DNA of 64,000 nucleotides, from NCBI RefSeq assembly GCF_016464385.1, contig NZ_JADMLH010000008.1, forward strand, positions 313,300 to 377,299, read 5' to 3'. Shown piece by piece: positions 1 through 11,743 of this stretch. Origin of the DNA: Nucisporomicrobium flavum (lineage in GTDB: Bacteria > Actinomycetota > Actinomycetes > Mycobacteriales > Micromonosporaceae). The position numbers and the translations under genes were made by a program. The first letter of the stretch is position 1, and each line of letters begins with the position of its first letter. The notes under the pieces were generated by a model. It did no database searches. It saw only the letters and a program-made list of their open reading frames with translations, and had not been told where the DNA came from.

Positions 1-823
1 TCAACGGGATCTCCAGCGCGGCGCAGAGGCCCAGGACCAGGCCGGCGTCCGAGACGTCCCCGCCCAGGTCGGTGCTGATGAACAGCGGAAGCGCCTGGAC
101 GGCCAGGGTCAGCGGCGTCTGCATCAGCGTGAACGCGGTGGCCGTGAGCAGCAGCGTCCACCTGGGCGTCTCCAGCGGCTCCAGGTCGGTGCCGTCGCCG
201 GAGTGCTCGGTGGCCGGGGCGGCGGGCACTCGCACCTCGCGGAGCCAGAGGAGGCCCACCGCGGCGGCGAGGGCGTACATGACGGCGGCGCCGCCGTACA
301 CCCAGGTGAAGCCTCCGGCGTCGAGCAGAAAGGCGGCCAGCGGCGGGCCGGCCACCCAGGCCAGGGAGAAGACGGTACGCAGCGCGCTGATGCCCATCGC
401 CGACCGCTCCGGCGCGTCACGTTCGAGCACCTGACGGGCGTACGCGAAGGATTGCGGGAAGAGTGAGTTGGCGACGGCGATGGCCGTGACGGTGAGCCCG
501 AGCAGCACCCAGTAGTCCCGCACGACGGCGGTGAACGCGCAGCCCACCATGCCGGCCAGCGCGCCGCCGACGAGCAGCACCCGCCGGATCGGCCGCCGGT
601 CCGACAGCCGCCCGATCAGCGTGGAGCCGAGGACGCCGGACAGCGGCGCGACCACGAGGAAGACCGTCACCTGCAGCGGGCCGGCGTCAACGTCCGTGCT
701 GAGGAAGAGCGACAGGAACGGGCCGACCAGGGCGGTGGAGATGCCGACGGCGAGGAAGACGAGGCCCAGGGGGAGGAGCGCACGAGCGAGCTGCGGCGTA
801 CGCCGCGAGGTGTCCAGGGCCAT
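1..823 (-). CDS. MFS transporter (sugar-efflux-like), 3'-truncated by window edge
   Basis: The minus-strand frame opens at ATG 823 and runs off base 1 without a stop, giving 274 N-terminal residues of a major facilitator superfamily exporter. Several hydrophobic membrane helices are evident. The loop between helices 2 and 3 carries the MFS signature-like stretch GRLSDRRPIRR. The overall pattern resembles SetA/SetB-type sugar efflux proteins, but the substrate cannot be read from sequence. No clear ribosome site precedes the ATG. It is divergent from clpB with about 170 bp between the starts, so it may share that regulatory region. Family is firm; substrate is inference. Confidence 0.82.
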   Translation of the reverse strand, partial: MALDTSRRTPQLARALLPLGLVFLAVGISTALVGPFLSLFLSTDVDAGPLQVTVFLVVAPLSGVLGSTLIGRLSDRRPIRRVLLVGGALAGMVGCAFTAVVRDYWVLLGLTVTAIAVANSLFPQSFAYARQVLERDAPERSAMGISALRTVFSLAWVAGPPLAAFLLDAGGFTWVYGGAAVMYALAAAVGLLWLREVRVPAAPATEHSGDGTDLEPLETPRWTLLLTATAFTLMQTPLTLAVQALPLFISTDLGGDVSDAGLVLGLCAALEIPL

Positions 824-914
824 GGCCGCGACGCTACGGGTCGTCCGGGGCCCTTGCCCACGGAGATACCGGTCACGAAGGTCTCTTTCCGGCCGGTGGA
901 CTCGCCGACCTAGA

Positions 915-935
915 GTTGAGTGGAATACGCTCAAG
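915..935 (+). promoter_or_regulatory. HAIR-like HspR operator upstream of clpB
   Basis: The sequence is an inverted repeat GTTGAGT-N7-GCTCAAG. It matches the HAIR consensus CTTGAGT-N7-ACTCAAG at 12 of 14 arm positions, with the two mismatches lying symmetrically. HAIR is the HspR binding site in actinobacteria and controls dnaK and clpB. It ends 56 bp before the clpB start, where an operator overlapping the promoter would be expected. Confidence 0.8.
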
Positions 936-991
936 TCTGAGAGTGCTGAACCACTCGGATGCTGTGGCAGAAGATCCGACCAGGGGAGCTC

Positions 992-3580
<2,589 letters not shown>

Positions 3581-3592
3581 CCGTACGCATGA

Positions 3593-3627
3593 AGAAGGGC
3601 CCCGAGGTCGCGCCTCGGGGCCCTTCT
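3593..3627 (+). terminator. Terminator between clpB and convergent small ORF
   Basis: A 15-bp perfect inverted repeat (arm AGAAGGGCCCCGAGG, 3593-3607 and 3613-3627) with a 5-base loop lies between the convergent clpB and the small gene at 3633. Its symmetric AGAAGGG/CCCTTCT flanks suit termination from both sides. Confidence 0.8.
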
Positions 3628-3632
3628 CGTGC

Positions 3633-3821
3633 TCAGCTCGCCTTCGCCTCCCGCTGCCGGTAGGCGTGGGTCATGAGGATGTCCGTGAAGGCGTGCTCGC
3701 CCTCCTCGGACCAGATCCTGATCCCGTCGCGGTGGAGCTGATACCGGACGTCCTCGTAACTGGTTCTCGAGTCGTCATGGTGAACGACGGTCAGGGTGTC
3801 TGCGTGCGGCATGGGACTCAC
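3633..3821 (-). CDS. Small conserved-type hypothetical protein (62 aa)
   Basis: A small soluble ORF rich in His, Asp and Arg, including VVHHDDSRTSYEDVRY and a central RDGIRIWSEEGEHAF stretch. No known domain was recognised. Start choice is open: AAGGA lies 3 bases from GTG 3821 and 12 bases from the in-frame ATG at 3812. It converges on clpB across the terminator at 3593-3627. It looks like a genuine small gene because it fills the interval and has a plausible ribosome site, but no function is proposed. Confidence 0.55.
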   Translation of the reverse strand: MSPMPHADTLTVVHHDDSRTSYEDVRYQLHRDGIRIWSEEGEHAFTDILMTHAYRQREAKAS

Positions 3822-4160
3822 CGGTCCTTAACTGGTCTGGGGCAGCCGCGGCGTGGTCACGCGGCCTGCGCAATCGGGTGGGCGCCCGGATCCGGTCTGC
3901 CTCGGCCCCGGCGATGGGTACGCGGGGGCGGCGACTCGGATGGGCACAGGGCGGCGCTGTCAGACTCCGATGCCTGCGGCGCGCCACGAGATGGAAGTGT
4001 ATGGGCCGGGCTCACCGTCTGTCGCCCCCTGAACGAGCGACCAATTTCATCCGATTTCGTCCTACGTCGGGCGATGCTGCCACAGTGCCGGGCCGGTGTC
4101 CGCCGGTCCGCGCATCTGGCAGCCACCCGATACCGTGAGTGGATCTAGGAGGGAGCGCCG
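3822..4160. other. Intergenic region, no gene seen
   Basis: This 339-bp interval lies between the divergent small ORF and the membrane protein at 4161. It holds no convincing coding frame on either strand. It should carry the promoters of both genes, but no clear -35/-10 pair was found. The only firm signal is the ribosome site AGGAGGG just before 4161. Confidence 0.4.
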
Positions 4161-5153
4161 ATGTACCCCGGAGCACCGGCACCGCGTTCACGCCCCACGG
4201 TCGTCACCGTCTCGTCGTACCTGCTCTATCTCAGCGCCGCGCTCATCGTGCTCAACGCGGTGATGGCGCTGACGACGATCTCGGCGATCTCCGACGTCTA
4301 CACCGACCTGTACGCCGGCACCTCCAACAGCGGCATGGAGAGCGTCATCGTCGGGGCCAGCGCCGTCGGCATCGGCATCGACTTCCTGCTGGCGGCCGGC
4401 TTCGCGGTCCTCGCGATCTTCAACAACCGGGGCCGGCAGGGCTCCCGGATCACCACCTGGGTGATCGGCGGCATCTCGCTCTGCTGCTTCGGCTTCGGCC
4501 TGATCGGCAACGCGGCGACCAGCGGCATGAACTTCGACACGGGCAGCACCACCGGGCCCAGCGCGCGGGAGGTCGAGCAGCGGCTCAACGACGCGCTGCC
4601 GTCCTGGTACAAGCCGGTGACGACGACGCTGAGCATCCTGCTGGTCCTCGCCGTCCTCGCCGCGATCATCCTGCTGATGCTGCCGGCCGCGAACGCGTAC
4701 TTCCGCAAGCCGCAGCAGACCTGGGACCCGTCGATGCCGTACCCGGCGTACCCGGGCCAGCCCGGCTATCCCGCTCAGCCGGGATATCCGGCTCAGCCCG
4801 GCTACCCCGCTCAGCCCGGCTACCCGGGTCAGGCCGGGTATCCGCAGTACCCGGCGCCGGGGTCCTTCCCGGCCTATCCAGGGACCGCTCCCGCAGGACC
4901 GGGCTCTCCCGGCGCGACGCCTGCGGGTGCTACGCCTGCGGGTGCTACGCCTGCGGGCGCGACGCCTCCGGGTGCGACGGCTCCCGGTGGTGACCCGCAT
5001 ACCGGCAGCGTTCCGGCGACCGATCCGTGGAGCGCGCCGGCCCAGCCGTCGTCGCCTCCCTCCTCGGAGACGCCGCCGCCGTCGCCGACTTCGCCTCCTC
5101 CTTCGTCGTCGTCGCCGGAGGAGCCGGGCCGGCCGCCGACCGACCCCGCCTGA
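4161..5153 (+). CDS. Membrane protein with Pro-rich repetitive C-terminus
   Basis: The 330-residue product has an N-terminal region (about 1-180) with three to four hydrophobic helices, followed by a low-complexity tail. The tail contains YPAQPG hexapeptide repeats and GATPA pentapeptide repeats and ends in a Ser/Pro-rich stretch. The start is supported by AGGAGGG six bases upstream. The next gene at 5245 encodes a protein of the same architecture, and the two are probably co-transcribed (91-bp gap). Proteins of this type are common in actinobacteria and have no assigned role. A cell-envelope location is inferred from the helices. Confidence 0.85.
   Translation: MYPGAPAPRSRPTVVTVSSYLLYLSAALIVLNAVMALTTISAISDVYTDLYAGTSNSGMESVIVGASAVGIGIDFLLAAGFAVLAIFNNRGRQGSRITTWVIGGISLCCFGFGLIGNAATSGMNFDTGSTTGPSAREVEQRLNDALPSWYKPVTTTLSILLVLAVLAAIILLMLPAANAYFRKPQQTWDPSMPYPAYPGQPGYPAQPGYPAQPGYPAQPGYPGQAGYPQYPAPGSFPAYPGTAPAGPGSPGATPAGATPAGATPAGATPPGATAPGGDPHTGSVPATDPWSAPAQPSSPPSSETPPPSPTSPPPSSSSPEEPGRPPTDPA
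4750..4980 (+). repeat. In-frame coding repeats (YPAQPG and GATPA units)
   Basis: About four imperfect 18-bp units around 4760-4840 encode YPAQPG. About five 15-bp units at 4913-4980 encode GATPA. Both arrays stay in frame, so copy-number change would lengthen or shorten the tail without breaking the gene. Confidence 0.75.
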
Positions 5154-5244
5154 CATCGGTCCCGGCACGCGCCGCCGGGGAAGCCCGGCGGCGCGTGACG
5201 CGGCCCGGGAGGGTCGTCCGCAACGGATCACCCGGGAGACGGTC

Positions 5245-6429
5245 ATGTCGTACGCAGTTCAGCCGCCGCTCGCCGCCGCGCCCCCACCGGTCGCCGCGCC
5301 GCGCCGTCCCGCCTCGGTGGCGCTCGCGTCGGTGCTGCTGATCATGATGGCGCTGGCCGGTCTCGCGTACGCGGTGGCCACGCTGGCGACCGCCCCCGGC
5401 ACGGTGGACCGCTTCCGGACCGCGGCGGGCGCCGGTGACGACGTCGACGGCTACGTGACCGTCGTCTGGATGGGCGCCGCCGTGGCCGCCGTGCTGGCCG
5501 TGCTCCTCTTCGCCCTGTACGTGGTCCTCGCCCTGGGGCTGCGCCGCGGCAGCAACGGCTTCCGCGTCGCCACGCTGGTGGTGTGCGCGCTGGGCCTGCT
5601 GGCCGGCTGCGCCTCGGCCACGACAGTCGGCGTGCAGCGCAGCGGGGACTCCGCGCCGGGCTCGCTGGGCGCGGCGCTGACCGACGCGTACCCGGGGTCG
5701 TGGATCCCGCTCAACCTCAGCCTCGCCATCGCCCAGATCGCCGGGTACGTGCTGGTCGGGGCGCTGCTGCTCGCGGCGCCGCGAGAGTTCTTCGGCCGCC
5801 CGTCGAAGCCCGCGCCGCCGGACCCCTTCGCCGTGAACTCCCAGCTCCCGCCCGCCGGGTACGCCCAGCCGGGCTACTACGGCCCGCCCCAGCCCGTGTA
5901 CGGCGCGCCCTACCCGTCCGCGCCGCCGTCGGCACCGATGGCGCCCGCGCCGGCCTACCCTGCGCCGGCCTCGGCGCATCCGGACGAACCGAGCCCGTGG
6001 GCGCCGCCCCGGCCTGTCGCCCCGACCGCGCCGTCGCCGTCCACACCGTCGCCGGCCGCTCCTTCGTCGGCCTCCGCCCCGACGGTCGGGCAGAACATGC
6101 CAATCGTGGGGCAGGACACAGAGCCCGCGCCGACCCCGCCGCCGGCAGCGGTGGAGCCCGCGCCGATCCCGCCGACAGCGGTGGAGCCCGCGCCGACCCC
6201 GCCGGCAGCGGTGGAGCCCGCGCCGACCCCGCCGGCAGCGCTGGAGCCTGCCCCGGCCCCAGAAGCCGGGCCGCCGGCCGTCACGCACGGTGGAGCCGTC
6301 AGTGCCTCGCTCGCCGACCAGGCCGGCCCAGCCGGGTCCGACACCGACCGGACACCCGCGGACCGTCACCCGGAAGGGTCTGCGGCGGGTGACACGGAAG
6401 AGGGTTCTTCTGCCCGTCCGTCCAGCTGA
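5245..6429 (+). CDS. Membrane protein with Pro/Ala-rich C-terminal tail
   Basis: The 394-residue product has the same layout as its upstream neighbour. A short Pro-rich N-terminus is followed by about four membrane helices (roughly residues 25-180). The last 200 residues are Pro/Ala/Ser-rich and include four near-identical decapeptides (VEPAPTPPAA type). ATG 5245 is preceded by GGGAGAC. The pair probably arose by duplication of the membrane part with independent tail growth. No enzymatic motif is seen and the function is unknown. Confidence 0.82.
   Translation: MSYAVQPPLAAAPPPVAAPRRPASVALASVLLIMMALAGLAYAVATLATAPGTVDRFRTAAGAGDDVDGYVTVVWMGAAVAAVLAVLLFALYVVLALGLRRGSNGFRVATLVVCALGLLAGCASATTVGVQRSGDSAPGSLGAALTDAYPGSWIPLNLSLAIAQIAGYVLVGALLLAAPREFFGRPSKPAPPDPFAVNSQLPPAGYAQPGYYGPPQPVYGAPYPSAPPSAPMAPAPAYPAPASAHPDEPSPWAPPRPVAPTAPSPSTPSPAAPSSASAPTVGQNMPIVGQDTEPAPTPPPAAVEPAPIPPTAVEPAPTPPAAVEPAPTPPAALEPAPAPEAGPPAVTHGGAVSASLADQAGPAGSDTDRTPADRHPEGSAAGDTEEGSSARPSS
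6121..6240 (+). repeat. 30-bp coding tandem repeat, four copies
   Basis: Four consecutive 30-bp units start at 6121, 6151, 6181 and 6211, in frame within the upstream gene, encoding variants of a ten-residue VEPAPTPPAA unit. The last two copies are identical, suggesting recent duplication. Confidence 0.85.
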
Positions 6430-6782
6430 CGGGGGACAGGACATCGATGGTCGTACGTCACCCGAACGGGTAGCGTTGGTGGCCGAGGGTCTGCCCGCCT
6501 TCGCTTTCCGGATCGGCTTTTCCGGAAGACGGCCAGACGTGTCGCGATGACATCGGTGTCAGTGCGTACGCGTTTGATGACCGTCCATGAGTCGTAGCCC
6601 GGCGCCCGCGCACGGGAGAAGTGCTTTGAGCTGCGTCTATGTGTCCCCGAAAGGGGCTGCCGGGTGTGCTTCAGTTAACAATATTTCCTGTTGCGCTCAT
6701 GTTTAGGCGAGGGTCAATAGTTCCTTTCCGCCCTGCCAGGGCAGAAGGTTCCGGTTTTCGTCCAGCCAGTACTCTCGATGTC

Positions 6783-7175
6783 ATGGAAGCCCACGACGAC
6801 CTGCGTAAATTCATCACTGAATTGCCCGTCGCGCAGCGTTGTGCCGTGCTTTCATCGGGTCGTGAAGCTGACTGTGACGAGGCCCTACGCCGTGTGACGG
6901 TGCAGGACACGGCGGTTCCGGCGACCGGGCGGGTGCCGGGCAGTCGTCGTACTGATCGCGACATGGAAATGTGGGACGGCTCACTCCGGGGGCGGGGATC
7001 GAAGAGCTCGACCGCGTTGGACAGCGACCAGACGGCGGCTGAGGCGTTGCAGGAGGCAGAGACCGAAGTCGGTGTGGTGGGAATGGTCGATCGGGGTGCG
7101 GACGCTGCCGTGCGGGGTGCCGGACAGACGTACCGATCGGCCTACCGTTCGATCGACTTCGGCCTTACGGCCTGA
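6783..7175 (+). CDS. Possible hypothetical protein in a lower-GC interval
   Basis: A 131-codon frame from ATG 6783 begins MEAHDDLRKFITEL. No family was recognised, there is no clear ribosome site, and third-position GC is visibly lower than in neighbouring genes. The 340 bp before it (6430-6782) hold no gene. They contain an unusually AT-rich patch near 6670-6710 and a 13-bp perfect palindrome (GCCCTGCCAGGGC, 6730-6742) that could belong to a promoter. It may be a real, perhaps acquired, gene or a chance frame. Confidence 0.3.
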   Translation: MEAHDDLRKFITELPVAQRCAVLSSGREADCDEALRRVTVQDTAVPATGRVPGSRRTDRDMEMWDGSLRGRGSKSSTALDSDQTAAEALQEAETEVGVVGMVDRGADAAVRGAGQTYRSAYRSIDFGLTA

Positions 7176-7241
7176 AAGTCAGCCGGTTCGTTCCTGCGCA
7201 CATGCAGGAGAATCGATGCAGTTGGTGGAAGGATGGAGATC

Positions 7242-7610
7242 GTGGGAACTGCGTTGGCGGAAATGACAATGCCTCAGATCTCGCCGCTGGCCGGCGAGCC
7301 TATTGAACGTGCCGACGCCGAGCGGCTGGCCGGGGTGCTGAAGGCACTCGCGGACCCGGCCCGGCTCCGGCTGCTCAGCCTGATCCAGTCCGCGACGGAC
7401 GGCGAGGCGTGTGTCTGCGACCTCACCGCACCGCTCGGGCTGTCGCAACCGACGGTGAGCCACCACCTGCGGATCCTCACGGAGGCTGGGCTGCTGGAGC
7501 GGGAGAAGCGGGGCGTGTGGGCGTACTACCGCCTGGTCCCGACGGCGATCGCGACGATCGCGGACCTGCTCACCCCGCCGCGCAAGCGCGCGACCAAGAA
7601 GGCGCGCTGA
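7242..7610 (+). CDS. ArsR/SmtB-family transcriptional regulator
   Basis: A winged-helix repressor of about 122 residues. The helix-turn-helix is visible in LGLSQPTVSHHLRILTEAGLL, and CVCDL just before it is the cysteine pair used for metalloid sensing in ArsR-type proteins. GTG 7242 is chosen because GGAAGG lies nine bases upstream; ATG 7233 would abut that site, and ATGs at 7263 and 7269 are also possible. The C-terminus is basic (PPRKRATKKAR). No arsenic resistance or efflux gene sits next to it, so the regulon is not evident. It may autoregulate, but no palindromic operator was found upstream. Confidence 0.85.
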   Translation: MGTALAEMTMPQISPLAGEPIERADAERLAGVLKALADPARLRLLSLIQSATDGEACVCDLTAPLGLSQPTVSHHLRILTEAGLLEREKRGVWAYYRLVPTAIATIADLLTPPRKRATKKAR

Positions 7611-7634
7611 GACAGGCGTACGTCTAGGAGGAAC

Positions 7635-7688
7635 GGCACCCGGCCCGGCCGGGAGCCGCAGCACCGTTTCGGTCCTCGGGCCGGGTGC
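7635..7688 (+). terminator. Hairpin after the ArsR gene
   Basis: A 12-bp perfect inverted repeat (GCACCCGGCCCG at 7635 and its complement ending at 7688) with a 30-base loop lies 24 bp after the stop of the ArsR gene. There is no U-tract, so termination is plausible but not certain. Confidence 0.5.
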
Positions 7689-7834
7689 ACAAGAAGCCCG
7701 CTGGAGACCGGGCGGGCCACGGGCAGGCCCGCCCCAACCGGTCGGCGAAGCAGGGCCCGCGCGACAGGCGCGGTGAAAGGCAGGGCCCGCGCGGACGAGC
7801 GCGGGTGACGGGACGCCCGCTTCGGCGGGAAGGT

Positions 7835-7868
7835 GCCTGGCGTCACCGAAGCTGACGTGACGCCAGGC
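7835..7868 (+). promoter_or_regulatory. 11-bp perfect inverted repeat before the class II aldolase gene
   Basis: The arms GCCTGGCGTCA (7835-7845) and TGACGCCAGGC (7858-7868) flank a 12-base spacer and end 46 bp before the TTG start at 7915. The element could be an operator or a 5'-UTR hairpin. The rest of 7611-7914 is G/C-rich sequence with short direct repeats and no gene. Confidence 0.5.
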
Positions 7869-7914
7869 GGGACACCTCCATCAGGATCCACCCCCGGGAC
7901 CCGAGGAGCGACTC

Positions 7915-8595
7915 TTGAACTACGTTTCCGGTGATCTGCGCGACCAGCTCGCGCACGTGGGCTACGACGTGGTCCAGGCCGGCCTGGTCTGCGGCTCGGG
8001 CGGGAACCTCTCCGCCCGTATCCCGGACGAGGACGCGTGCTGGGTCACCGCGAGCGGAGCCTGGCTGGAGCGGCTGAGCCGCAACTCCTTCGCCGCGATC
8101 CGGATCTTCGACGGTGCGCCGGCGTCGCTGGGCGGCGGTGGGTTGCCCGAGCCGCGGGTCGAGCCGACCAGTGAGATCGCGCTGCACCTGGCGATCTACC
8201 GGACCAGGCCGGACGTGAAGGCGATCGTCCACCTGCACCCGCAGACTGCGCTGCTGCTCGACGCCCTGGGCGAGCACATCCGCATCGTCACCACGGATCA
8301 CGCGTACTACCTGCGCCGGGTCTCGACCGTGCCGTTCCGGATGCCCGGCGGCACGGAGGTCGCGGCGCTGACCGCGGCCATGGCGGCGGACGGTACGAAC
8401 TGCCTCGTGCTCAGCCAGCACGGGTGCGTGGTGCTCGCCGACAGCGTGGAGCTGGCTCACAAACGCGCGCGGAACCTCGAGGAGGCCGCGCAACTGACCT
8501 ATCGGGCGCTCACGCTGGGCCGCCTCGACAATCTGCGCGAGGTGCCGGAGCAATTCCTGGACCGCCTGGCAGGCCCCGAACCGGTCTCCGTGTAA
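7915..8595 (+). CDS. Class II aldolase/adducin family protein
   Basis: The 226-residue cytosolic protein belongs to the AraD/FucA (fuculose-phosphate aldolase-like) fold. Zinc-ligand histidines are visible in IVHLHPQ and the later SQHGCVV. The early GSGGNLS loop matches the phosphate-binding GNxS motif, and the E of EPTSEIALH sits where the catalytic acid is expected. The start is a TTG with GAGGAG six bases upstream, the best-supported choice. Family members cleave or epimerise sugar phosphates or methylthioribulose-phosphate. No pathway partner is adjacent, so the substrate is unknown. Confidence 0.85.
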   Translation: MNYVSGDLRDQLAHVGYDVVQAGLVCGSGGNLSARIPDEDACWVTASGAWLERLSRNSFAAIRIFDGAPASLGGGGLPEPRVEPTSEIALHLAIYRTRPDVKAIVHLHPQTALLLDALGEHIRIVTTDHAYYLRRVSTVPFRMPGGTEVAALTAAMAADGTNCLVLSQHGCVVLADSVELAHKRARNLEEAAQLTYRALTLGRLDNLREVPEQFLDRLAGPEPVSV

Positions 8596-8630
8596 CGAAC
8601 GCAGCGCCGACGGCCGGCCCCCGTGAGGCA

Positions 8631-8742
8631 GGGCCGGGTCGTGAGGCCGGGCGTGCCGGGTGGGGCTCGTGAGACCCGGGCGAGCCGGGCCGGGTCGTCA
8701 TGCCGGGCGTGCCGGGTGGGGCTCGTGAGGCCCCCGGGCGGG
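8631..8742 (+). repeat. Two tandem copies of a 56-bp GC-rich unit
   Basis: The units 8631-8686 and 8687-8742 share a block beginning GGGCCGGGTCGT and a later identical 28-bp block, with a few substitutions. They fill the gap between the convergent aldolase and DedA genes. Confidence 0.7.
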
Positions 8743-8750
8743 CCGGGCCG

Positions 8751-9593
8751 TCAGGCCGAGTGGCGCGGGCGGTGGTGGCGGTGGTCGTCCTCGTCGTCGC
8801 GGTCGGCGAACTCCTCGGCGATGCCCGCCACGGTCGCCGCCGCGACCACGCCGATCGCGGTGGCCGGGCCCGGGTCGTCCATCGGCGCGCCGGGGCCCTT
8901 GCCGAGCGTGATGCCGCGCTTCTTGGCGCGCCGCTCGCGGAGCACCTCGATGAGGATCGGCAGCACCGAGATCAGCACGATGAGGGCGACCACCGGCAGG
9001 ATGTAGCGGTCGATCTTGTCGCCGATGGTGTCGTAGATCTTCTGCGCCAGCAGGTAGCCGAGCAGGATCACGCCGTCGCACCACAGGATCGCGCCGACGA
9101 CGTTCCAGAGCAGGAACTTGCGGGCGGACATGCCGAGGGTGCCCGCCACCGGGTTCAGGAAGGTCCGGACGATCGGGATGAACCGGGCCAGGACCACCGC
9201 TTTCGCCGGGCCGAACTTCTCGAAGTAGTACTCGGCCTTCTCGACGTACTCGCGCTTGAACAGCTTGCTGTCCGGGCGGTCGAACATGCGCCGGCCGTAC
9301 TTGGCGCCGAGGAGGTGACCCAGCTGAGCGCCGATGATCGCGCAGAGCGGCGCCCCGATCAGCAGGCCCGCGATCGAGATGCGGGTGCCGTCGCCGAAGA
9401 TCGAGTCGGCGACCGGGGACGCGGCGACGCCGGCCAGGAACAGCAGGGAGTCTCCGGGGAAGAAGAAGCCGACCAGCAGGCCGGTCTCCGCGAAGAGGAT
9501 CACCCAGACGCCGATGAGCCCGAAGGTGTGCAGCAGATCCTTCGGGTCCATCGGGTTCAGAGCGAGCTGCTCGGTCAGCGCACGGTAGGTCAC
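8751..9593 (-). CDS. DedA-family membrane protein
   Basis: A 280-residue polytopic inner-membrane protein of the DedA/VTT family, proposed to act in lipid flipping and envelope homeostasis. Diagnostic features are FFPGDSLL near residue 45 and the conserved ARFIPIVRTFLNPVAG segment containing the functional Arg. The C-terminal 60 residues form a charged, His/Asp-rich tail. The GTG 9593 start lacks a good ribosome site; the in-frame ATG at 9551 (MDPKDLL) is an alternative. It lies beside fba, as Rv0364 (DedA) lies beside fba in Mycobacterium tuberculosis. Confidence 0.93.
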   Translation of the reverse strand: MTYRALTEQLALNPMDPKDLLHTFGLIGVWVILFAETGLLVGFFFPGDSLLFLAGVAASPVADSIFGDGTRISIAGLLIGAPLCAIIGAQLGHLLGAKYGRRMFDRPDSKLFKREYVEKAEYYFEKFGPAKAVVLARFIPIVRTFLNPVAGTLGMSARKFLLWNVVGAILWCDGVILLGYLLAQKIYDTIGDKIDRYILPVVALIVLISVLPILIEVLRERRAKKRGITLGKGPGAPMDDPGPATAIGVVAAATVAGIAEEFADRDDEDDHRHHRPRHSA

Positions 9594-9717
9594 GACATGG
9601 AAGGGTACCGGCCCACGCTCGGGGGGTGCCTGTACGAATGCTGTGTATTACCGGCGCGGATCGACCGGTTCCGATTCAGCCGCGAAGACGTCGAGCTTGC
9701 GCCCGGCGAGACGCAAA

Positions 9718-9909
9718 TCACCGGTAGTCGTCGTCCATCTCGACGACGCGGCTCTGTTCCTGCCGGTCCCACTCGGAGACCTCGATCGCCTCCGGCGCCT
9801 CCGCTTCCTCGGCGTCCTCCTCCAGCCAGCCCGGCGCGGCCTCCTTGGCCTGCTCCGCCGCGTCCACCTCGGGGGTCTCCAGGTCGAGCTCGTTCTCGGG
9901 GTACGTCAT
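9718..9909 (-). CDS. Small acidic hypothetical protein (63 aa)
   Basis: A strongly acidic peptide of about 20 Glu/Asp residues with no hydrophobic segment, ending VVEMDDDYR. GGAAGGGAG eight bases before the ATG is a strong ribosome site, so it is very likely translated. No domain was recognised. It lies upstream of the DedA gene on the same strand (about 125 bp apart) and is divergent from fba. Confidence 0.7.
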   Translation of the reverse strand: MTYPENELDLETPEVDAAEQAKEAAPGWLEEDAEEAEAPEAIEVSEWDRQEQSRVVEMDDDYR

Positions 9910-10078
9910 AACGGACTCCCTTCCACCGTCAGGGGCAGCATCAATGGTGCCCGGTCCCCCGCCGTGACGGTACGTAAACCGGGGTGATTACCACCGGCGC
10001 CCTCGACTGCGGAATACTGCCTGCTGGAGGACAGCGCGGTCCTGCCCTCTTCACGCCAGAGAATCAAGGAGCGCACCG

Positions 10079-11104
<1,026 letters not shown>

Positions 11105-11114
11105 GCACCGCCGA

Positions 11115-11144
11115 CGGCCGGTCCCCCGTTGTGGGGGCCGGCCG
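11115..11144 (+). terminator. Terminator after fba
   Basis: CGGCCGG-T-CCCCC pairs with GGGGG-CCGGCCG around a 5-base loop, with a single bulged T. It starts about 10 bp after the fba stop. The tail is not U-rich, as usual in this GC range. Confidence 0.65.
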
Positions 11145-11207
11145 CTCTCGTGTTGCGAGGTGCCGCTCGGCCGTGGGTACCATCGTCGTCTGCTGCTCAG
11201 GGAGGCG

Positions 11208-11738
11208 GTGACCTTGCTCGGCATCGAGGGTTACGACCCGGAATGGCACCACGATGCCGTCGCGCTCGCCGCCGTCCACAGAGCACGGTTCTCCCGGCTC
11301 ATCGGCCGCAAGCTGCTGCACGGCTGGCTCATGTGGGACATGTCCGAGCGCGGCTGGTTCGCCGACGGACCGGTGATCCTGGGCTTCGGCGGCACGAACG
11401 TCGAGGTCACCCACCGCAAGTTCGACGAGTGCGCCATCACCTGGGACCAGGTGGACATGACCGCACCGATCGACTGGTACGCGACCGGCATCCAGCTGGA
11501 CTGGCGCGCCGATCCGCACGCGGCGCTGCGCAACGCCCGCGGCCGGATCCTGCGCGAGGTCAACATCATCGAGCGGACGACGCCCGCGAAGTGGCACTCG
11601 GGCTTCCTGCACGCGGTCGAGTTCCTCTTCGACGGCGCCCGCCTGGCGATCTTCAACGCGATGGACGAGAACGGCCTGACCGACGTGCCGGAGATGGAGC
11701 TGCCGGTCACCAGCTGGCGCCGCGTCCACGTGGCCTGA
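11208..11738 (+). CDS. Hypothetical protein (about 176 aa)
   Basis: A soluble protein rich in Trp, His and Asp, with segments GYDPEWHHDAVALAAVHRARF and LHGWLMWDMSERGWF. No family was recognised. GGGAGG precedes both GTG 11208 (2-base spacing) and TTG 11214 (8-base spacing); the latter may be the true start. It lies about 100 bp after fba across a terminator and is transcribed the same way. The coding bias is typical of the genome. Confidence 0.65.
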   Translation: MTLLGIEGYDPEWHHDAVALAAVHRARFSRLIGRKLLHGWLMWDMSERGWFADGPVILGFGGTNVEVTHRKFDECAITWDQVDMTAPIDWYATGIQLDWRADPHAALRNARGRILREVNIIERTTPAKWHSGFLHAVEFLFDGARLAIFNAMDENGLTDVPEMELPVTSWRRVHVA

Positions 11739-11743
11739 GCGGC

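Noticed and set aside
7611..7914. Riboswitch before the class II aldolase gene
   Set aside because: Apart from simple hairpins there is no conserved riboswitch core that I can recognise; a protein operator is the simpler reading of the dyad.
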